Counted from the stretch's first letter, positions 26,456 to 35,423 are shown. The stretch is 64,000 bases of DNA from Hyphomicrobiaceae bacterium (GCA_020638095.1 JACKJF010000003.1:496001-560000); one strand, 5' to 3'. A program made the numbers and translations. Notes: generated by a model not told the origin, from the sequence alone.

Positions 26456-26944
26456 TCAACCCTGGCCGGGACCCTTGTCGTTTCGCCACTGGTCTGGCTC
26501 GAGGTCGACGACGTCACCATCCGGTCCGCCTCGCGGTGGTGCATCCGGCCGCGAATATGAGGTGAAAGCACCGCCCGGAAAACCGGCGGAAACCGCCACA
26601 TGCGCCTTCAGCCGTTCATAGATAAAGCCCCGGATCTGAGGCACGAGCAGCAAAAAACCCATCGTGTCGGTGAAATAGCCCGGCGTCAGAAGCAGCGCCC
26701 CGGCAATGGCGAGCATCATCCCGTCGGCGATCTGGCGGGCCGGCAGCTGCCCGGCCTCGGTCGCCGCCCGGATCTCGAACAGGAGCGAGACGCCCTGCGC
26801 CCGGATGATCGCCGAACCGATCAGTGCCGTTGCAACGATGCCGAGCAGCGTTGGCCAGAGCCCGATCGTCTGACCGAGCAGGATGAAAAGGCCGATCTCG
26901 ATGACCGGAACGATCAGAAAGGTGAGGAACAACAGCCGCAGCAT
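26456..26944 (-). CDS. fxsA: FxsA family membrane protein
   Basis: A 162-residue inner-membrane protein. MLRLLFLTFLIVPVIEIGLF with a second helix at TLLGIVATALIGSAI and a third at MMLAIAGALLLTPGYFTD are the FxsA pattern. The C-terminal 40 residues are cytosolic and rich in Pro, Gly and Asp. GGAGG sits five bases before the ATG at 26944, which fixes this start over an upstream one. In E. coli FxsA relieves F-exclusion of phage T7; the general role is unknown. It shares strand with secB, as is usual in this order. Confidence 0.85.
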   Translation of the reverse strand: MLRLLFLTFLIVPVIEIGLFILLGQTIGLWPTLLGIVATALIGSAIIRAQGVSLLFEIRAATEAGQLPARQIADGMMLAIAGALLLTPGYFTDTMGFLLLVPQIRGFIYERLKAHVAVSAGFPGGAFTSYSRPDAPPRGGPDGDVVDLEPDQWRNDKGPGQG

Positions 26945-27110
26945 CCGGCCTCCTTTTTTGGGAACGAAAACCTGGCGCGCCCGCACGGCTGGCAAGTTGG
27001 CGCGTTCTGCCTATATAGGTGTTGATCCGGCGCGATGCGACCATTAGCAAGGGGCAGCGCCCGACAGCCACGCCAGGTCATGCGAAAAAGCCTGAGGAAA
27101 GCGACCCGTT

Positions 27111-27854
27111 ATGCAGGATTTTCTCGATCTTCCCACCATCATCATCATTGCGGTGGCGATCTTCGTTCTTTACCGGCTTCGGTCTGTGCTGGGCACCCGT
27201 ACCGGCAATGAACGCGCGCCGATGCGCGACGTTCGCGAGAGCCGCACGGAGCGCGAAAAGCCCGATGACGGGCCGCGCCTTGAAGATGTGGTCGTGCCGC
27301 TAAGGCCAGACGCACGCAGCGAACGGGTCGATCCCGAGGCCGCCGAAAGGGCCGAACGCAAGTTCGAGGCCGAGCTCGAACGCTATGTGCCCGACAATGC
27401 GCCATTGCGGGCCAAACTCAAGGAAATCGGCGAAGCGGACCCGACCTTCACCCCGAAGAACTTCATCAATGGCGCCAGCGCCGCCTATGAAATGATCGTG
27501 ACCGCCTTTGCCGCCGGAGATCGCGGCGCCCTGAAGCCGCTCCTCGAGAAGGACGTCTATGATGGGTTCGAATCGGCCATCAAGCAGCGCGAAACCCAGG
27601 GCGAAAAGATCGATTTCACCTTTGTCGGCCTGCCCAACATCGCCTATGTCGACGCCGCGCTCGACAAGAAGACCGCGACCGTGACCATCCGTTTCGATGC
27701 CGAAGTCGTGTCCGCCACCCGCGACGCGAACGGGGCGCTGGTCGAGGGCGACGCCGAGAAGGTGGTCAACATCGCCGACCAGTGGACCTTCGCCAAGAAT
27801 CCGCGCTCGCGCGATCCAAACTGGAAACTGGTCGGAACCAACCAGATTTCCTGA
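27111..27854 (+). CDS. Tim44/TimA-like domain protein
   Basis: A 247-residue membrane-anchored protein. Residues 5-25 form one N-terminal helix (LPTIIIIAVAIFVLYRL). A charged linker of about 75 residues follows, then the Tim44-like domain (FINGASAAYEMIVTAFAAGDRGALKPLL to DQWTFAKNPRSRDPNWKLVG). In mitochondria Tim44 anchors the import motor; the bacterial homologue is thought to act in membrane protein assembly or anchoring. It is divergent from fxsA-secB, the ancestral arrangement in Rhizobiales. The smr gene follows after 27 bases. Confidence 0.88.
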   Translation: MQDFLDLPTIIIIAVAIFVLYRLRSVLGTRTGNERAPMRDVRESRTEREKPDDGPRLEDVVVPLRPDARSERVDPEAAERAERKFEAELERYVPDNAPLRAKLKEIGEADPTFTPKNFINGASAAYEMIVTAFAAGDRGALKPLLEKDVYDGFESAIKQRETQGEKIDFTFVGLPNIAYVDAALDKKTATVTIRFDAEVVSATRDANGALVEGDAEKVVNIADQWTFAKNPRSRDPNWKLVGTNQIS

Positions 27855-27881
27855 TCGGCAGGGGTCCCGGAACGCGTCGCC

Positions 27882-28511
27882 ATGTCCAAGCGCAACCGCC
27901 CCGGCCGGCCCGCCATCAATGACTGGCATCTCTGGACCGAAGTGACCCGCTCGGTCAGCCCGCTCCGCCGCCCGGCCAAGCCGGTCGAGCCCATCGAAGC
28001 GCTCGACTCAGAACCCGTTGAACCCTCAGTCGGCAAACCCGGTCCGTCGCGTGATGGTGGCCGCCTGTTCCGCGACCAGCCAGCAGGCGGGGCGACCATC
28101 TGGTCTCCCGGCGCCACGCCGATCCATCATCGTTTGCCGGAAATTGCCCATCCGAACCGCATCATCGAACCGCGCACCCGCCGCCGGGTGCGGCGCGGCC
28201 AGATCCCGATCGATGCCCGGCTCGACCTGCATGGCCTCCGTCAGGACGAGGCGCGGGCAGCGCTCCATCATTTCGTCGAGCGATGCGTCGATCGCGGCGA
28301 TCGCACGGTGTTGGTGATTACCGGCAAGGGCCTCAAGAAAACCGACCCGGCGATCGTCTTCGAGCGCGGTGTCCTGCGGCACCTCCTGCCCCACTGGCTC
28401 AACGAGCCCTCGCTTTCAGGCCTGATTGCCGGCTACGAAATCTCCGCCCAGCATCACGGCGGCGAAGGCGCCTATTATGTGAGACTCAAGCGCCCGCCAT
28501 CGGCATCCTGA
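27882..28511 (+). CDS. Smr domain protein
   Basis: A 209-residue protein. The first 110 residues are a proline- and arginine-rich disordered region starting MSKRNRPGRPAINDWHLWTEV. Residues 110-205 are an Smr domain with LDLHGLRQDEA, VLVITGKGLKK and the late HHGGEGAYYVRLKRP strand. Smr domains nick DNA or RNA. Directly upstream is the Tim44-like gene; the lytic transglycosylase gene mltA that I expect between them in Rhizobiales is not there. Confidence 0.88.
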   Translation: MSKRNRPGRPAINDWHLWTEVTRSVSPLRRPAKPVEPIEALDSEPVEPSVGKPGPSRDGGRLFRDQPAGGATIWSPGATPIHHRLPEIAHPNRIIEPRTRRRVRRGQIPIDARLDLHGLRQDEARAALHHFVERCVDRGDRTVLVITGKGLKKTDPAIVFERGVLRHLLPHWLNEPSLSGLIAGYEISAQHHGGEGAYYVRLKRPPSAS

Positions 28512-28516
28512 CCGGG

Positions 28517-29185
28517 TCAGTTGCTGCCGGCTCGCTGCCGCGCCGCCATGGCAAGGCTGATGGAGATCCCGGTGGCGAGCGGCACGAAAACCGCCAGCGC
28601 GACGGTCACGATCATTGCCCATGCCGGCGGCCCGAAGAGCGTGATGACAAATCCGATCACCGCCGAGGCCAGCATGAGCCGGCCGGTCCAGAGATGGGTG
28701 ACGCGCCAGTTCGTGCCATCGGCGAGGGTCGTCGGAATGCGAAGGCCGGCCAGATGGTTCGGCTGGGTCTTGGGCAACAGATTGCCGATCAGTGCGAAAA
28801 GCCCGAAGACGCAAAGAACGATCAGCCGGACCATGTCGACCGTCTGGCCCAGTCCGATCAGGATCGTGCCAACCAGCAGCACCAGTGCGATCACTTCCAG
28901 CGCCGCAAAAGCGGCACTGATCACCTTGCGCCCGCGCTCGAAATCCGAACGTGTTTGCCGCCACGAGGCGAACAGCTCGAATAAGAGTGCGGCAACCAGT
29001 ACCATGATCAGCGGAAAGAGAAGCGCGACCAGCGCCGGCGCAAAAATGTCGGCAGCACCTGAAAGGCCCCAGTGAACCGGCAGACTGGTGCCAAGTGGCA
29101 CCGAAACCATGCCGAAGATCGTCGCAATCAGCAGCAGGGCGATCAGCACGATATGGGCGCGGGTGAAGAATTGCGGAAAGACCAT
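28517..29185 (-). CDS. SdpI-like membrane protein
   Basis: A 222-residue protein with six hydrophobic helices. The DUF1648-like start (SLPVHWGLSGAADIF) is followed by a SdpI core (GNLLPKTQPNHLAGLRIPTTLADGTNWRVTH). In Bacillus SdpI gives immunity to the toxin SdpC and sequesters the repressor SdpR at the membrane. It overlaps the repressor gene by one base (TGATG at 29183-29187), so the pair is one operon. No toxin gene is present here, so its ligand is unknown. Confidence 0.8.
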   Translation of the reverse strand: MVFPQFFTRAHIVLIALLLIATIFGMVSVPLGTSLPVHWGLSGAADIFAPALVALLFPLIMVLVAALLFELFASWRQTRSDFERGRKVISAAFAALEVIALVLLVGTILIGLGQTVDMVRLIVLCVFGLFALIGNLLPKTQPNHLAGLRIPTTLADGTNWRVTHLWTGRLMLASAVIGFVITLFGPPAWAMIVTVALAVFVPLATGISISLAMAARQRAGSN

Positions 29186-29451
29186 CAGTCCGTCTCCCTG
29201 AAATCGAGAAAGCGGCTCAAGGCGTCCTCGAGCACGCTGAGGTTGGCGGTGTAGATCAGGCTCGTGCCCTGCCGCTCCCGGATGATCAGCTCGGCCTCGG
29301 CCAGCTTGTTGAAATGCACCGAAAGGGTGGGTTTCGAGAGTTCGAAATGGCTGGCCAACTCGCCTGCACTCATCGACCGGTCGCGCAAAAGCGCCAGGAT
29401 GCGCCGGCGCACCGGATGGGACAGGGCTTCGAAAACCAGATTGAGACTCAT
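29185..29451 (-). CDS. SdpR-like ArsR-family repressor
   Basis: An 88-residue winged-helix repressor. FEALSHPVRRRILALLRDR then ELASHFELSKPTLSVHFNKLAEAELI is the ArsR/SdpR helix-turn-helix. There are no cysteines for metal sensing, so it should respond to partner proteins rather than metals. It heads an operon with the SdpI-like gene and faces the XRE regulator across 114 bases containing AT-rich palindromes, so it probably controls its own promoter. Confidence 0.85.
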   Translation of the reverse strand: MSLNLVFEALSHPVRRRILALLRDRSMSAGELASHFELSKPTLSVHFNKLAEAELIIRERQGTSLIYTANLSVLEDALSRFLDFRETD

Positions 29452-29469
29452 CGGATCACCGCGAGTTAT

Positions 29470-29490
29470 TTAGATAGAAATCTAATTAGA
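29470..29490. promoter_or_regulatory. Candidate operator of the SdpR-like repressor
   Basis: TTAGAT-AGAA-ATCTAA (29470-29485) is a perfect inverted repeat, and TCTAATTAGA (29481-29490) is a perfect ten-base palindrome sharing its right half. They stand 19 bases upstream of the repressor's start codon, in a short AT-rich island of an otherwise GC-rich region. ArsR-family repressors bind such sites; the assignment is inference. Confidence 0.5.
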
Positions 29491-29537
29491 GTCAAGACGA
29501 ATAATGGATCGTGGACTCCGGCGCAGAAATCACCTAA

Positions 29538-29560
29538 TTCCGGTTAATCCGGAACCGGAA
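29538..29560. promoter_or_regulatory. Inverted repeat before the XRE regulator
   Basis: TTCCGGTT (29538-29545), seven bases, AACCGGAA (29553-29560): a perfect eight-base inverted repeat that ends five bases before the XRE start codon. It may be an autoregulatory operator or a leader hairpin hiding the ribosome site; no clear Shine-Dalgarno sequence is otherwise visible. Confidence 0.45.
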
Positions 29561-29565
29561 CACAG

Positions 29566-29928
29566 ATGACGCCACTTGGAGCCAAATTGCGGAACCTGCG
29601 CGCCGAGCGCGGCATCGCCCTGAAGGATATGGCCGATGCCATCGGCGTTTCACCGGCCTATCTTTCGGCCCTCGAACATGGCCACCGCGGCAAGCCGACC
29701 TGGCTTCTGCTTCAGCGCATGATTCAGTTCTTCAACGTCATCTGGGACGATGCCGAGGAACTGCAGCGCCTCGCCGACCTCTCTGATCCGCGCGTCTCGA
29801 TCCACACGGCCGGCATGGCGCCCGAGGCCACCGAACTGGCCAACCGCCTCGCGCGCGACATCGGCTCACTGAGCGATGACGATCTGATCGCCCTTAATTC
29901 GGAGCTGAGGCGGCGCTCCGGCGCCTAA
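29566..29928 (+). CDS. XRE-family helix-turn-helix regulator
   Basis: A 120-residue DNA-binding protein. Residues 5-60 are the HTH_3 domain ([36 protein letters not shown]). The C-terminal 60 residues are helical ([25 protein letters not shown]) and probably dimerise. Rhizobiales carry such a gene beside smr. Its TAA overlaps the TAG of the convergent hslU within CTAA (29925-29928). Targets are unknown, though a palindrome directly upstream suggests autoregulation. Confidence 0.82.
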   Translation: MTPLGAKLRNLRAERGIALKDMADAIGVSPAYLSALEHGHRGKPTWLLLQRMIQFFNVIWDDAEELQRLADLSDPRVSIHTAGMAPEATELANRLARDIGSLSDDDLIALNSELRRRSGA

Positions 29929-31229
29929 AGCACGAACTTGCTGAGATCGGCGTTTCCGGCCAGCACCGCGACCTTTTCCTTGACGAATTGTCCGTCGATC
30001 AGGATCGTTTCGCCCGCCTTGTCCGGCGCTTCGAAGGAAATGTCCTCGATTAGCTTTTCAAGGACCGTCGAAAGCCGGCGCGCGCCGATATTCTCGATCG
30101 TCGAATTGACCAGCACCGCCGCCTCGGCGATGGCGTCGATCGCCTCGTCGGTGAATTCGAGATGCACGCTTTCCGTGTCCATCAACGCCACATATTGCTT
30201 TATGAGGCTCGCATCCGTGTCCTTGAGAACACGGACGAAATCCTCGTGCGTCAGCGCCCTCAGTTCTACCCGGATCGGCAGGCGGCCCTGCAGTTCCGGC
30301 AAAAGGTCGCTTGGCTTCGAAACGTGGAACGCGCCGGAGGCGATGAAAAGAATATGGTCGGTCCTGACCGGCCCGTATTTGGTTGCAACCGTCGTGCCTT
30401 CGATCAGCGGCAACAGGTCCCGCTGCACGCCTTCGCGGCTGACATCGCCGCCGCGGCCCTCGCGCGAGCAGATCTTGTCAATCTCGTCGAGAAAAACGAT
30501 GCCGTGGTTTTCGACCAGTTCAATCGACGAAGCTCTCAGCTCATTGTCGTCGAGCAGCTTGTCGGCTTCCTCGTTGAGAAGCATCTGATAGCTGTCCTTG
30601 ACCTTGACGGTGCGTTTGACCGTCTGTCCGCCAAAGGCCTTGCCGAGCATTTCCGAGAGGTTGATCACCCCGGCGCCCGGCATACCGGGAATTTCGAAAT
30701 TCTGCGGCGCCGTCGATGAAGCGCTAACCTCGATCTCGACTTCCTTGTCGTCAAGTTCGTTGTTGCGCAATTTCTGCCGGAAGCTCTCGCGCGTCGAGGG
30801 CTGGGCCGAAACTCCGACGAGCGCGTTGAGCACCCGGTCTTCCGCCTTGAGGTGTGCCTGCGCCTGCACCTGCTGGCGGCGCTGATCCTTGAGGAGCGAA
30901 TAGCCGGCCTCGACCAGATCGCGAACGATCTGCTCGACGTCGCGCCCCACATAGCCGACCTCGGTGAACTTGGTCGCCTCGACCTTGATGAACGGCGCTT
31001 CGGCAAGACGGGCCAGCCGCCGCGAAATCTCGGTCTTGCCGACGCCGGTCGGCCCGATCATCAATATGTTTTTTGGGCTGACCTCTCGGCGCATGTCTTC
31101 GTCGAGCTGCTGCCGCCGCCAGCGGTTTCTAAGGGCAATCGCCACGGCGCGCTTGGCTTCCTTCTGGCCGACAATGTAGCGGTCGAGTTCGCTCACGATC
31201 TCGCGCGGGGAAAAGTTCTTTTCACTCAT
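29925..31229 (-). CDS. hslU: ATP-dependent protease ATPase subunit HslU
   Basis: A 434-residue AAA+ unfoldase that feeds substrates to HslV. Walker A is GPTGVGKT at residues 59-66, Walker B is [11 protein letters not shown], and the pore loop is in [12 protein letters not shown]. The family-specific I-domain (about residues 110-240) and sensor 2 ([22 protein letters not shown]) are present. The C-terminal end LSKFVL inserts into HslV. The start overlaps the GNAT gene stop by one base. Operon order on the minus strand is hslV, GNAT, hslU. Confidence 0.96.
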   Translation of the reverse strand: MSEKNFSPREIVSELDRYIVGQKEAKRAVAIALRNRWRRQQLDEDMRREVSPKNILMIGPTGVGKTEISRRLARLAEAPFIKVEATKFTEVGYVGRDVEQIVRDLVEAGYSLLKDQRRQQVQAQAHLKAEDRVLNALVGVSAQPSTRESFRQKLRNNELDDKEVEIEVSASSTAPQNFEIPGMPGAGVINLSEMLGKAFGGQTVKRTVKVKDSYQMLLNEEADKLLDDNELRASSIELVENHGIVFLDEIDKICSREGRGGDVSREGVQRDLLPLIEGTTVATKYGPVRTDHILFIASGAFHVSKPSDLLPELQGRLPIRVELRALTHEDFVRVLKDTDASLIKQYVALMDTESVHLEFTDEAIDAIAEAAVLVNSTIENIGARRLSTVLEKLIEDISFEAPDKAGETILIDGQFVKEKVAVLAGNADLSKFVL

Positions 31230-31744
31230 CAGTTCACAACCTTGTCCAGAAACCGGACCATCAAATGCTCATCAACCGGCACGCCATCATCGATCAGACC
31301 GTTGGGTTCCGTGCCGTAGCGTGCGAAACCGGCTTTCTCATATAGGCGCTGCGCCGCGATATTGAAGTCGCCGACCCCGAGGTGAACCTGGGTGCACCCC
31401 TGAGCCCGCGCCCGCTCGAGAAGCGCCGCGATCAGTTTGAGGCCCGTGCCGGTGCCGCGCAGGTCCGGCCCGACATACATGCCCAAGAGCCAGCCCTTGT
31501 GCCTGACCTTCCGGCCGCGCTCGACCATGAGGTTGCAGGTGCCGCGCAGATGAGCGTCGCGGAACGCGCCGAAAAAGATGCGGTCACCGGAAAAAAGCCC
31601 ATTCCAGAACGTTGCCGGCCGGCCCTCGGCCTCCTCGAGACTGTCACCGAAGGCTCTGGGCGCCCCACCAAGGGCTTCGAGCCTCAAAAGGCGATAGGCC
31701 TCGGCATCGTCCGCGGTCAGCTGGCGGATGCCGATGTCGGTCAT
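31229..31744 (-). CDS. GNAT N-acetyltransferase between hslV and hslU
   Basis: A 171-residue acetyltransferase. The acetyl-CoA site is [23 protein letters not shown] near residues 87-109, followed by the late-strand segment [21 protein letters not shown]. It overlaps hslV by four bases and hslU by one, so all three are translated together. The substrate is unknown. As I recall, this insertion between the two protease genes is shared by other Rhizobiales, which suggests a link to protein quality control, but that is inference. Confidence 0.85.
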   Translation of the reverse strand: MTDIGIRQLTADDAEAYRLLRLEALGGAPRAFGDSLEEAEGRPATFWNGLFSGDRIFFGAFRDAHLRGTCNLMVERGRKVRHKGWLLGMYVGPDLRGTGTGLKLIAALLERARAQGCTQVHLGVGDFNIAAQRLYEKAGFARYGTEPNGLIDDGVPVDEHLMVRFLDKVVN

Positions 31745-32301
31745 GCCGCGTCCATGGATTCGAGCGTCACCTGATCATTGGTATAGATACAGATGCGCGC
31801 CGCGATCTCCATCGCCTTGCGGGCAATGGTTTCCGCATCGAGGTCGGAATCGCCGAGCGCCATGGCCGCCGCCAGCGCGTAATTGCCGCCCGAGCCGATC
31901 GCCGCCACGCCCTCGTCGGGGGCAAGCACGTCTCCGGTCCCGGTCAGGATCAGCGTGTCCTTTTCGTCGACCACGATCATCAGCGCCTCGAGGTGCCTCA
32001 GATATTTGTCCGTCCGCCAGTCCTTGGCCAGCTCGACGCAGGCCCGCATCAGCTGCCCGCGATACTGTTCGAGCTTGGCTTCGAGCCGCTCGAACAAGGT
32101 AAAGGCATCAGCCGTCGCCCCGGCAAATCCGGCAATTACCTTGCCCTCGGCCAGCCGCCGCACCTTCTTGGCGCTGTGCTTCATCACCGTGTTGCCCATC
32201 GAAACCTGCCCGTCACCGGCCACCACCACCTTGCCGCCCTTGCGAACGGTCACGATGGTTGTGCCATGCCAGTTCGGAAAGCTGCTTTTGTCTTCGGCCA
32301 T
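31741..32301 (-). CDS. hslV: ATP-dependent protease peptidase subunit HslV
   Basis: A 186-residue threonine peptidase that forms a double hexamer capped by HslU. Autocleavage after WHG exposes catalytic Thr14 ([21 protein letters not shown]). [11 protein letters not shown] and later residues match the family. The ATG at 32301 has GGAGGG five bases upstream, which decides the start although the frame is open further. A promoter is visible 27 bases upstream. Confidence 0.96.
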   Translation of the reverse strand: MAEDKSSFPNWHGTTIVTVRKGGKVVVAGDGQVSMGNTVMKHSAKKVRRLAEGKVIAGFAGATADAFTLFERLEAKLEQYRGQLMRACVELAKDWRTDKYLRHLEALMIVVDEKDTLILTGTGDVLAPDEGVAAIGSGGNYALAAAMALGDSDLDAETIARKAMEIAARICIYTNDQVTLESMDAA

Positions 32302-32327
32302 TTCGGCCCTCCGTTTCTCGTCGCTCC

Positions 32328-32355
32328 TATTTAGGTCGCCCTTGGCCGATTGCAA
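32328..32355 (-). promoter_or_regulatory. Probable promoter of hslV-GNAT-hslU
   Basis: On the minus strand TTGCAA (32350-32355), 16 bases, TAAATA (32328-32333), with the predicted start of transcription about 20 bases before hslV. It looks like a housekeeping promoter; I do not see a heat-shock (CTTG...TAT) promoter here as at dnaK and grpE. Confidence 0.4.
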
Positions 32356-32445
32356 ATGCACGCCGGGCGCGACGGCCTTTTGCTTTGTGCGCTTTGCTGT
32401 TATGAGGCGCGAAAATTCCCGAACACGCATGGCGGAGCAAGCCAA

Positions 32446-33033
32446 ATGCGCAAGGCCGAAATCACCCGCAAGACCGGCGAAACCGATATTTCGGTGTCGG
32501 TCAATCTCGACGGAACCGGCCGGTCGGATATCGCGACCGGCATCGGTTTTCTCGATCACATGCTCGACCTTTTGACCCGCCATTCGCTGATGGACGTGAT
32601 GGTGCGGGCAAAGGGCGACCTCGAGGTTGATTTCCACCACACGGCCGAAGATGTCGGCATCGCGCTCGGCCAGGCGGTCAAACAGGCGCTCGGCGACAAG
32701 AAGGGCATCAACCGCTATGCCTCGCTCGTCATGCCGATGGACGAAGCCCTGACCCGCGTCGCCGTCGATGTGTCCGGCCGCGCCTTCCTCGTTTTCAAGG
32801 TCGGGTTCACCCGCGACAAGGTCGGCGAGATGGATACCGAACTCTTTCAGGAATGGTTTCAGGCCTTTGCCATGAATGCCGGCATCACCCTGCACGTCGA
32901 AAATCTCTACGGCGACAACAACCATCATATCGCCGAAAGCGCCTTCAAGGGCCTGGCGCGCTGCCTGCGTCACGCCTTCGCCATCGATCCACGCGCCGCC
33001 GATCAGGTGCCCTCGACCAAGGGCACGCTTTAG
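32446..33033 (+). CDS. hisB: Imidazoleglycerol-phosphate dehydratase HisB
   Basis: A 195-residue monofunctional enzyme for the sixth step of histidine biosynthesis. Two manganese-binding segments are clear: [14 protein letters not shown] (His64, His65, Glu68) and [20 protein letters not shown]. The E. coli-type phosphatase domain is absent, as normal here. GGAG lies before the ATG at 32446. It is divergent from hslV and leads a run hisB, DUF2628, hisH, hisA, membrane protein, hisF, hisE. Confidence 0.96.
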   Translation: MRKAEITRKTGETDISVSVNLDGTGRSDIATGIGFLDHMLDLLTRHSLMDVMVRAKGDLEVDFHHTAEDVGIALGQAVKQALGDKKGINRYASLVMPMDEALTRVAVDVSGRAFLVFKVGFTRDKVGEMDTELFQEWFQAFAMNAGITLHVENLYGDNNHHIAESAFKGLARCLRHAFAIDPRAADQVPSTKGTL

Positions 33034-33059
33034 GATCGGGATTTCGCGAGCCCGGTACC

Positions 33060-33425
33060 ATGACCAAGCTCTACTCAGTCTATCACGCCCAACGCACCAC
33101 CTCCGAAAGTGCCGCCCGCGCCATTCCCGAGCGCTTCAGCTGGTACGCCTTCGTGCTGACGCCCGTCTGGGCGCTCCATCGCGGCGGCTGGCGGACCTTC
33201 CTCGTCTGGCTTGCGGCACTGATCGTGCTGGGAATCCTGGCCGCACTGCTCGGCGCCCGTGGCGGCTGGGCCTATTGGCTGATCGGTCTCTATTTCGGTT
33301 TTGCCGCGCCGGAGTTTGAAGCAGACGAGATGCGCCGCAAGGGTTTCCGCGAATCCGGGTTCCTTCTGGCCGGGTCCGATCTTGAGGCTCAGGTCGTGGC
33401 CTTGTCCGGAGACAGCGCCGAATGA
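33060..33425 (+). CDS. DUF2628 membrane protein in the his cluster
   Basis: A 121-residue protein. A soluble start ([36 protein letters not shown]) is followed by two or three helices (residues 45-85) and a short acidic tail. It matches the DUF2628 layout, commonly placed between hisB and hisH in Rhizobiales. Its stop overlaps the hisH start (ATGA, 33422-33425). Function unknown. Confidence 0.75.
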   Translation: MTKLYSVYHAQRTTSESAARAIPERFSWYAFVLTPVWALHRGGWRTFLVWLAALIVLGILAALLGARGGWAYWLIGLYFGFAAPEFEADEMRRKGFRESGFLLAGSDLEAQVVALSGDSAE

Positions 33426-34078
33426 GAGAGCTCGTCACCATTATCGACTATGGCTCCGGCAATCTTCGCTCGGCCGAAAAAGCCTTTGAGCGCGCCGCCC
33501 GCGAACTGGGGCTCGACACCGTCATCGAGGTCACCGATGACGTCGACAAGGTCATGCGCGCCGACCGCATCATGCTGCCGGGTGTCGGCGCCTTTGCCGA
33601 TTGCCGCGCCGGTCTCTATGCGATCGAGGGCATGCGCGAGGCTTTGGAACAAAGGGTCATCCGCGACGCGGTGCCCTTTCTCGGCGTTTGCGTCGGCACG
33701 CAACTGATGGCCGAGCGCGGGCTTGAAAAGGGCACGCATACCGGTCTTGGCTGGATCCACGGCGACGTGGTCCGCATCACGCCGAACGATCCCGGTCTCA
33801 AGATCCCGCATATGGGCTGGAACACAATCGACGTGATCCGCGACCATCCGCTGCTCGAGGGCATCCGGACCGGGCCTGACGGGCTTCACGCCTATTTCGT
33901 CCATTCCTATCATCTGGTGGTGGCCAATCCCGACGAGCTGATGGCGACCGCCGACTATGGCGGGCCGGTCACCGCCATCGTTGCGCGCGACAACATGCTC
34001 GGTACCCAGTTTCACCCGGAAAAAAGCCAGGCCCTCGGCCTGACCCTGATCGGCAATTTCCTGAGGTGGAATCCGTGA
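33422..34078 (+). CDS. hisH: Imidazole glycerol phosphate synthase, glutaminase subunit HisH
   Basis: A 218-residue class I glutamine amidotransferase that makes ammonia for HisF. The triad is Cys90 in [11 protein letters not shown], His198 and Glu200 in [10 protein letters not shown]; the oxyanion strand PGVGAF is at 53-58. HisH and HisF form the heterodimer that closes the imidazole ring. It is coupled to DUF2628 and followed by an inverted-repeat element before hisA. Confidence 0.95.
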   Translation: MRELVTIIDYGSGNLRSAEKAFERAARELGLDTVIEVTDDVDKVMRADRIMLPGVGAFADCRAGLYAIEGMREALEQRVIRDAVPFLGVCVGTQLMAERGLEKGTHTGLGWIHGDVVRITPNDPGLKIPHMGWNTIDVIRDHPLLEGIRTGPDGLHAYFVHSYHLVVANPDELMATADYGGPVTAIVARDNMLGTQFHPEKSQALGLTLIGNFLRWNP

Positions 34079-34088
34079 TTCATCGCGT

Positions 34089-34224
34089 TTCCCCCTCATG
34101 CGGCGCGCCGCACCACCTTTTTCCACGAGGGGAGAAGGACGGCGTCTTTCGATACGCCGTCCGTTCGTCCGGGCTTCCCTCTCTCCTGGTGGGAAAGGGT
34201 GCCCGAAGGGCGGGTGAGGGGGAA
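34089..34224. repeat. Large inverted-repeat (REP/BIME-like) element between hisH and hisA
   Basis: The outer arms 34089-34138 and 34177-34224 are imperfect inverted copies: the left begins TTCCCCCTCA, the right ends TGAGGGGGAA, and both carry a CACCTTTTTCC or GGGAAAGGGTG block. Inside is a perfect nine-base stem, GGACGGCGT (34137-34145) with ACGCCGTCC (34154-34162). The arms resemble the CCCTCACCC/CTCCC-rich palindromic repeats I recall scattered in Rhizobiales genomes. Its right end GAGGGGG also serves as the hisA ribosome binding site. Confidence 0.7.
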
Positions 34225-34229
34225 TCCGA

Positions 34230-34958
34230 ATGATTCTCTTCCCCGCCATCGACCTCAAGGACGGGCAGTGCGTGCGCCTCAAATTGGGCGACATGGATCA
34301 GGCGACCATTTTCAGCGATTCCCCTAAATCGCAGGCGAAAAGCTTCGAGGATCAGGGCTTTGACTATCTGCACGTCGTCGATCTCAACGGCGCCTTTGCC
34401 GGCGCGAGCGTCAACGGCGCGGCGGTCGAAGCCATTCTCCGGGCCGTCAGCTTTCCCGTTCAGCTCGGCGGCGGCATCCGCACCCTCGGCCATATCGAGA
34501 ACTGGCTCGAAAAGGGCCTCGCGCGGGTCATTCTCGGCACCGTTGCCGTGCGGGATCCGGGTCTGGTCAAAGAGGCCTGCCGCCTGTTCCCCGGTCAGGT
34601 TGCCGTCGGGATCGATGCGCGCGGCGGCAAGGTCGCCGTCGAGGGCTGGGCCGAGACCTCGGAACTGACGGCGATCGAACTCGCGCGGCGCTTCGAGGGC
34701 GCCGGGGTTGCCGCCATCATCTATACCGATATCGACCGCGATGGCGTCCTCAAGGGCATCAACTGGCCCTTGACCCTGCAATTGGCCCGCGCGACCTCCA
34801 TTCCCGTCATCGCCTCGGGCGGCCTCGCCTCGATGGATGATATTGAAATGATGACCCGCCCCGAAACCCAGGTTCTCGAAGGCGCCATTTCCGGCCGCGC
34901 GCTTTATGACGGGCGTATCGACGTGCCCAGAGCGCTCGGCATGCTGAAAGCCGCCTGA
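34230..34958 (+). CDS. hisA: ProFAR isomerase HisA
   Basis: A 242-residue TIM barrel for the fourth step of histidine biosynthesis. Catalytic Asp8 is in [15 protein letters not shown] and the second aspartate is in [10 protein letters not shown]. Phosphate sites are LGGGIRT and IASGGLAS. The ribosome binding site GAGGGGG comes from the edge of the repeat element, five bases before the ATG. A GTG-start membrane protein gene follows directly. Confidence 0.95.
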   Translation: MILFPAIDLKDGQCVRLKLGDMDQATIFSDSPKSQAKSFEDQGFDYLHVVDLNGAFAGASVNGAAVEAILRAVSFPVQLGGGIRTLGHIENWLEKGLARVILGTVAVRDPGLVKEACRLFPGQVAVGIDARGGKVAVEGWAETSELTAIELARRFEGAGVAAIIYTDIDRDGVLKGINWPLTLQLARATSIPVIASGGLASMDDIEMMTRPETQVLEGAISGRALYDGRIDVPRALGMLKAA

Positions 34959-34959
34959 C

Positions 34960-35295
34960 GTGGAGCCCCGCCGCTTTCCGGTCTGGCTCTACATCATTCT
35001 GTTGCTGATCATCCTGGCTCTCGCCGCCAGTCCGCTGATTTCAGCCATGGTCGCCGGCTGGGTCGCCGAGGCGAACCACTGCCGGCTGGACGAGGGTGGC
35101 ATCCATCCCTGCCTCGTCAACGGCACCGATATCGGGCCCGACCTCTATACGTTTTTCGTCCTTGGCTGGCTGATGTTGGCGACCCTGCCGCTTGGTGCTA
35201 TAGCCCTCGCCATCTGGCTGGCCATATTGATCATCCATCTGGTCATCCACCTCCGCCGCAAATCCAACCCGCCCCAGTCCGCCGCGTCCCAATGA
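34960..35295 (+). CDS. Small two-helix membrane protein between hisA and hisF
   Basis: A 111-residue protein with helices at residues 8-32 and 66-97 (VWLYIILLLIILALAAS and LGWLMLATLPLGAIALAIWL). Between them is a short periplasmic loop with two cysteines (NHCRLDEGGIHPCLV) that could form a disulfide. The start is GTG at 34960, one base after the hisA stop. Its TGA overlaps the ATG of the first hisF-like mini-ORF (35292-35295). No family recognised. Confidence 0.6.
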   Translation: MEPRRFPVWLYIILLLIILALAASPLISAMVAGWVAEANHCRLDEGGIHPCLVNGTDIGPDLYTFFVLGWLMLATLPLGAIALAIWLAILIIHLVIHLRRKSNPPQSAASQ

Positions 35296-35423
35296 CCCTC
35301 AAGACCCGCATCATCCCCTGTCTCGATGTGAAGGACGGCCGTCCCGGCGTTGCCCGCAGCGCCACAGGCGCGAGGACACGCAAACCAAAAAGCTGCGACG
35401 CGGCGGAAGAAATTCGGAAATGA
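35292..35423 (+). CDS. hisF-derived mini-ORF 1 (43 residues)
   Basis: The frame starts as HisF ([17 protein letters not shown]) and then switches to a basic tail, [16 protein letters not shown] followed by [10 protein letters not shown]. Its ATG overlaps the stop of the membrane protein gene, and its TGA overlaps the ATG of mini-ORF 2 (ATGA, 35420-35423). It has strand one of the HisF barrel with Asp12 but cannot be an enzyme. No histidine codon is present. Whether the peptide is functional or only carries ribosomes forward is unknown. Confidence 0.5.
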   Translation: MTLKTRIIPCLDVKDGRPGVARSATGARTRKPKSCDAAEEIRK

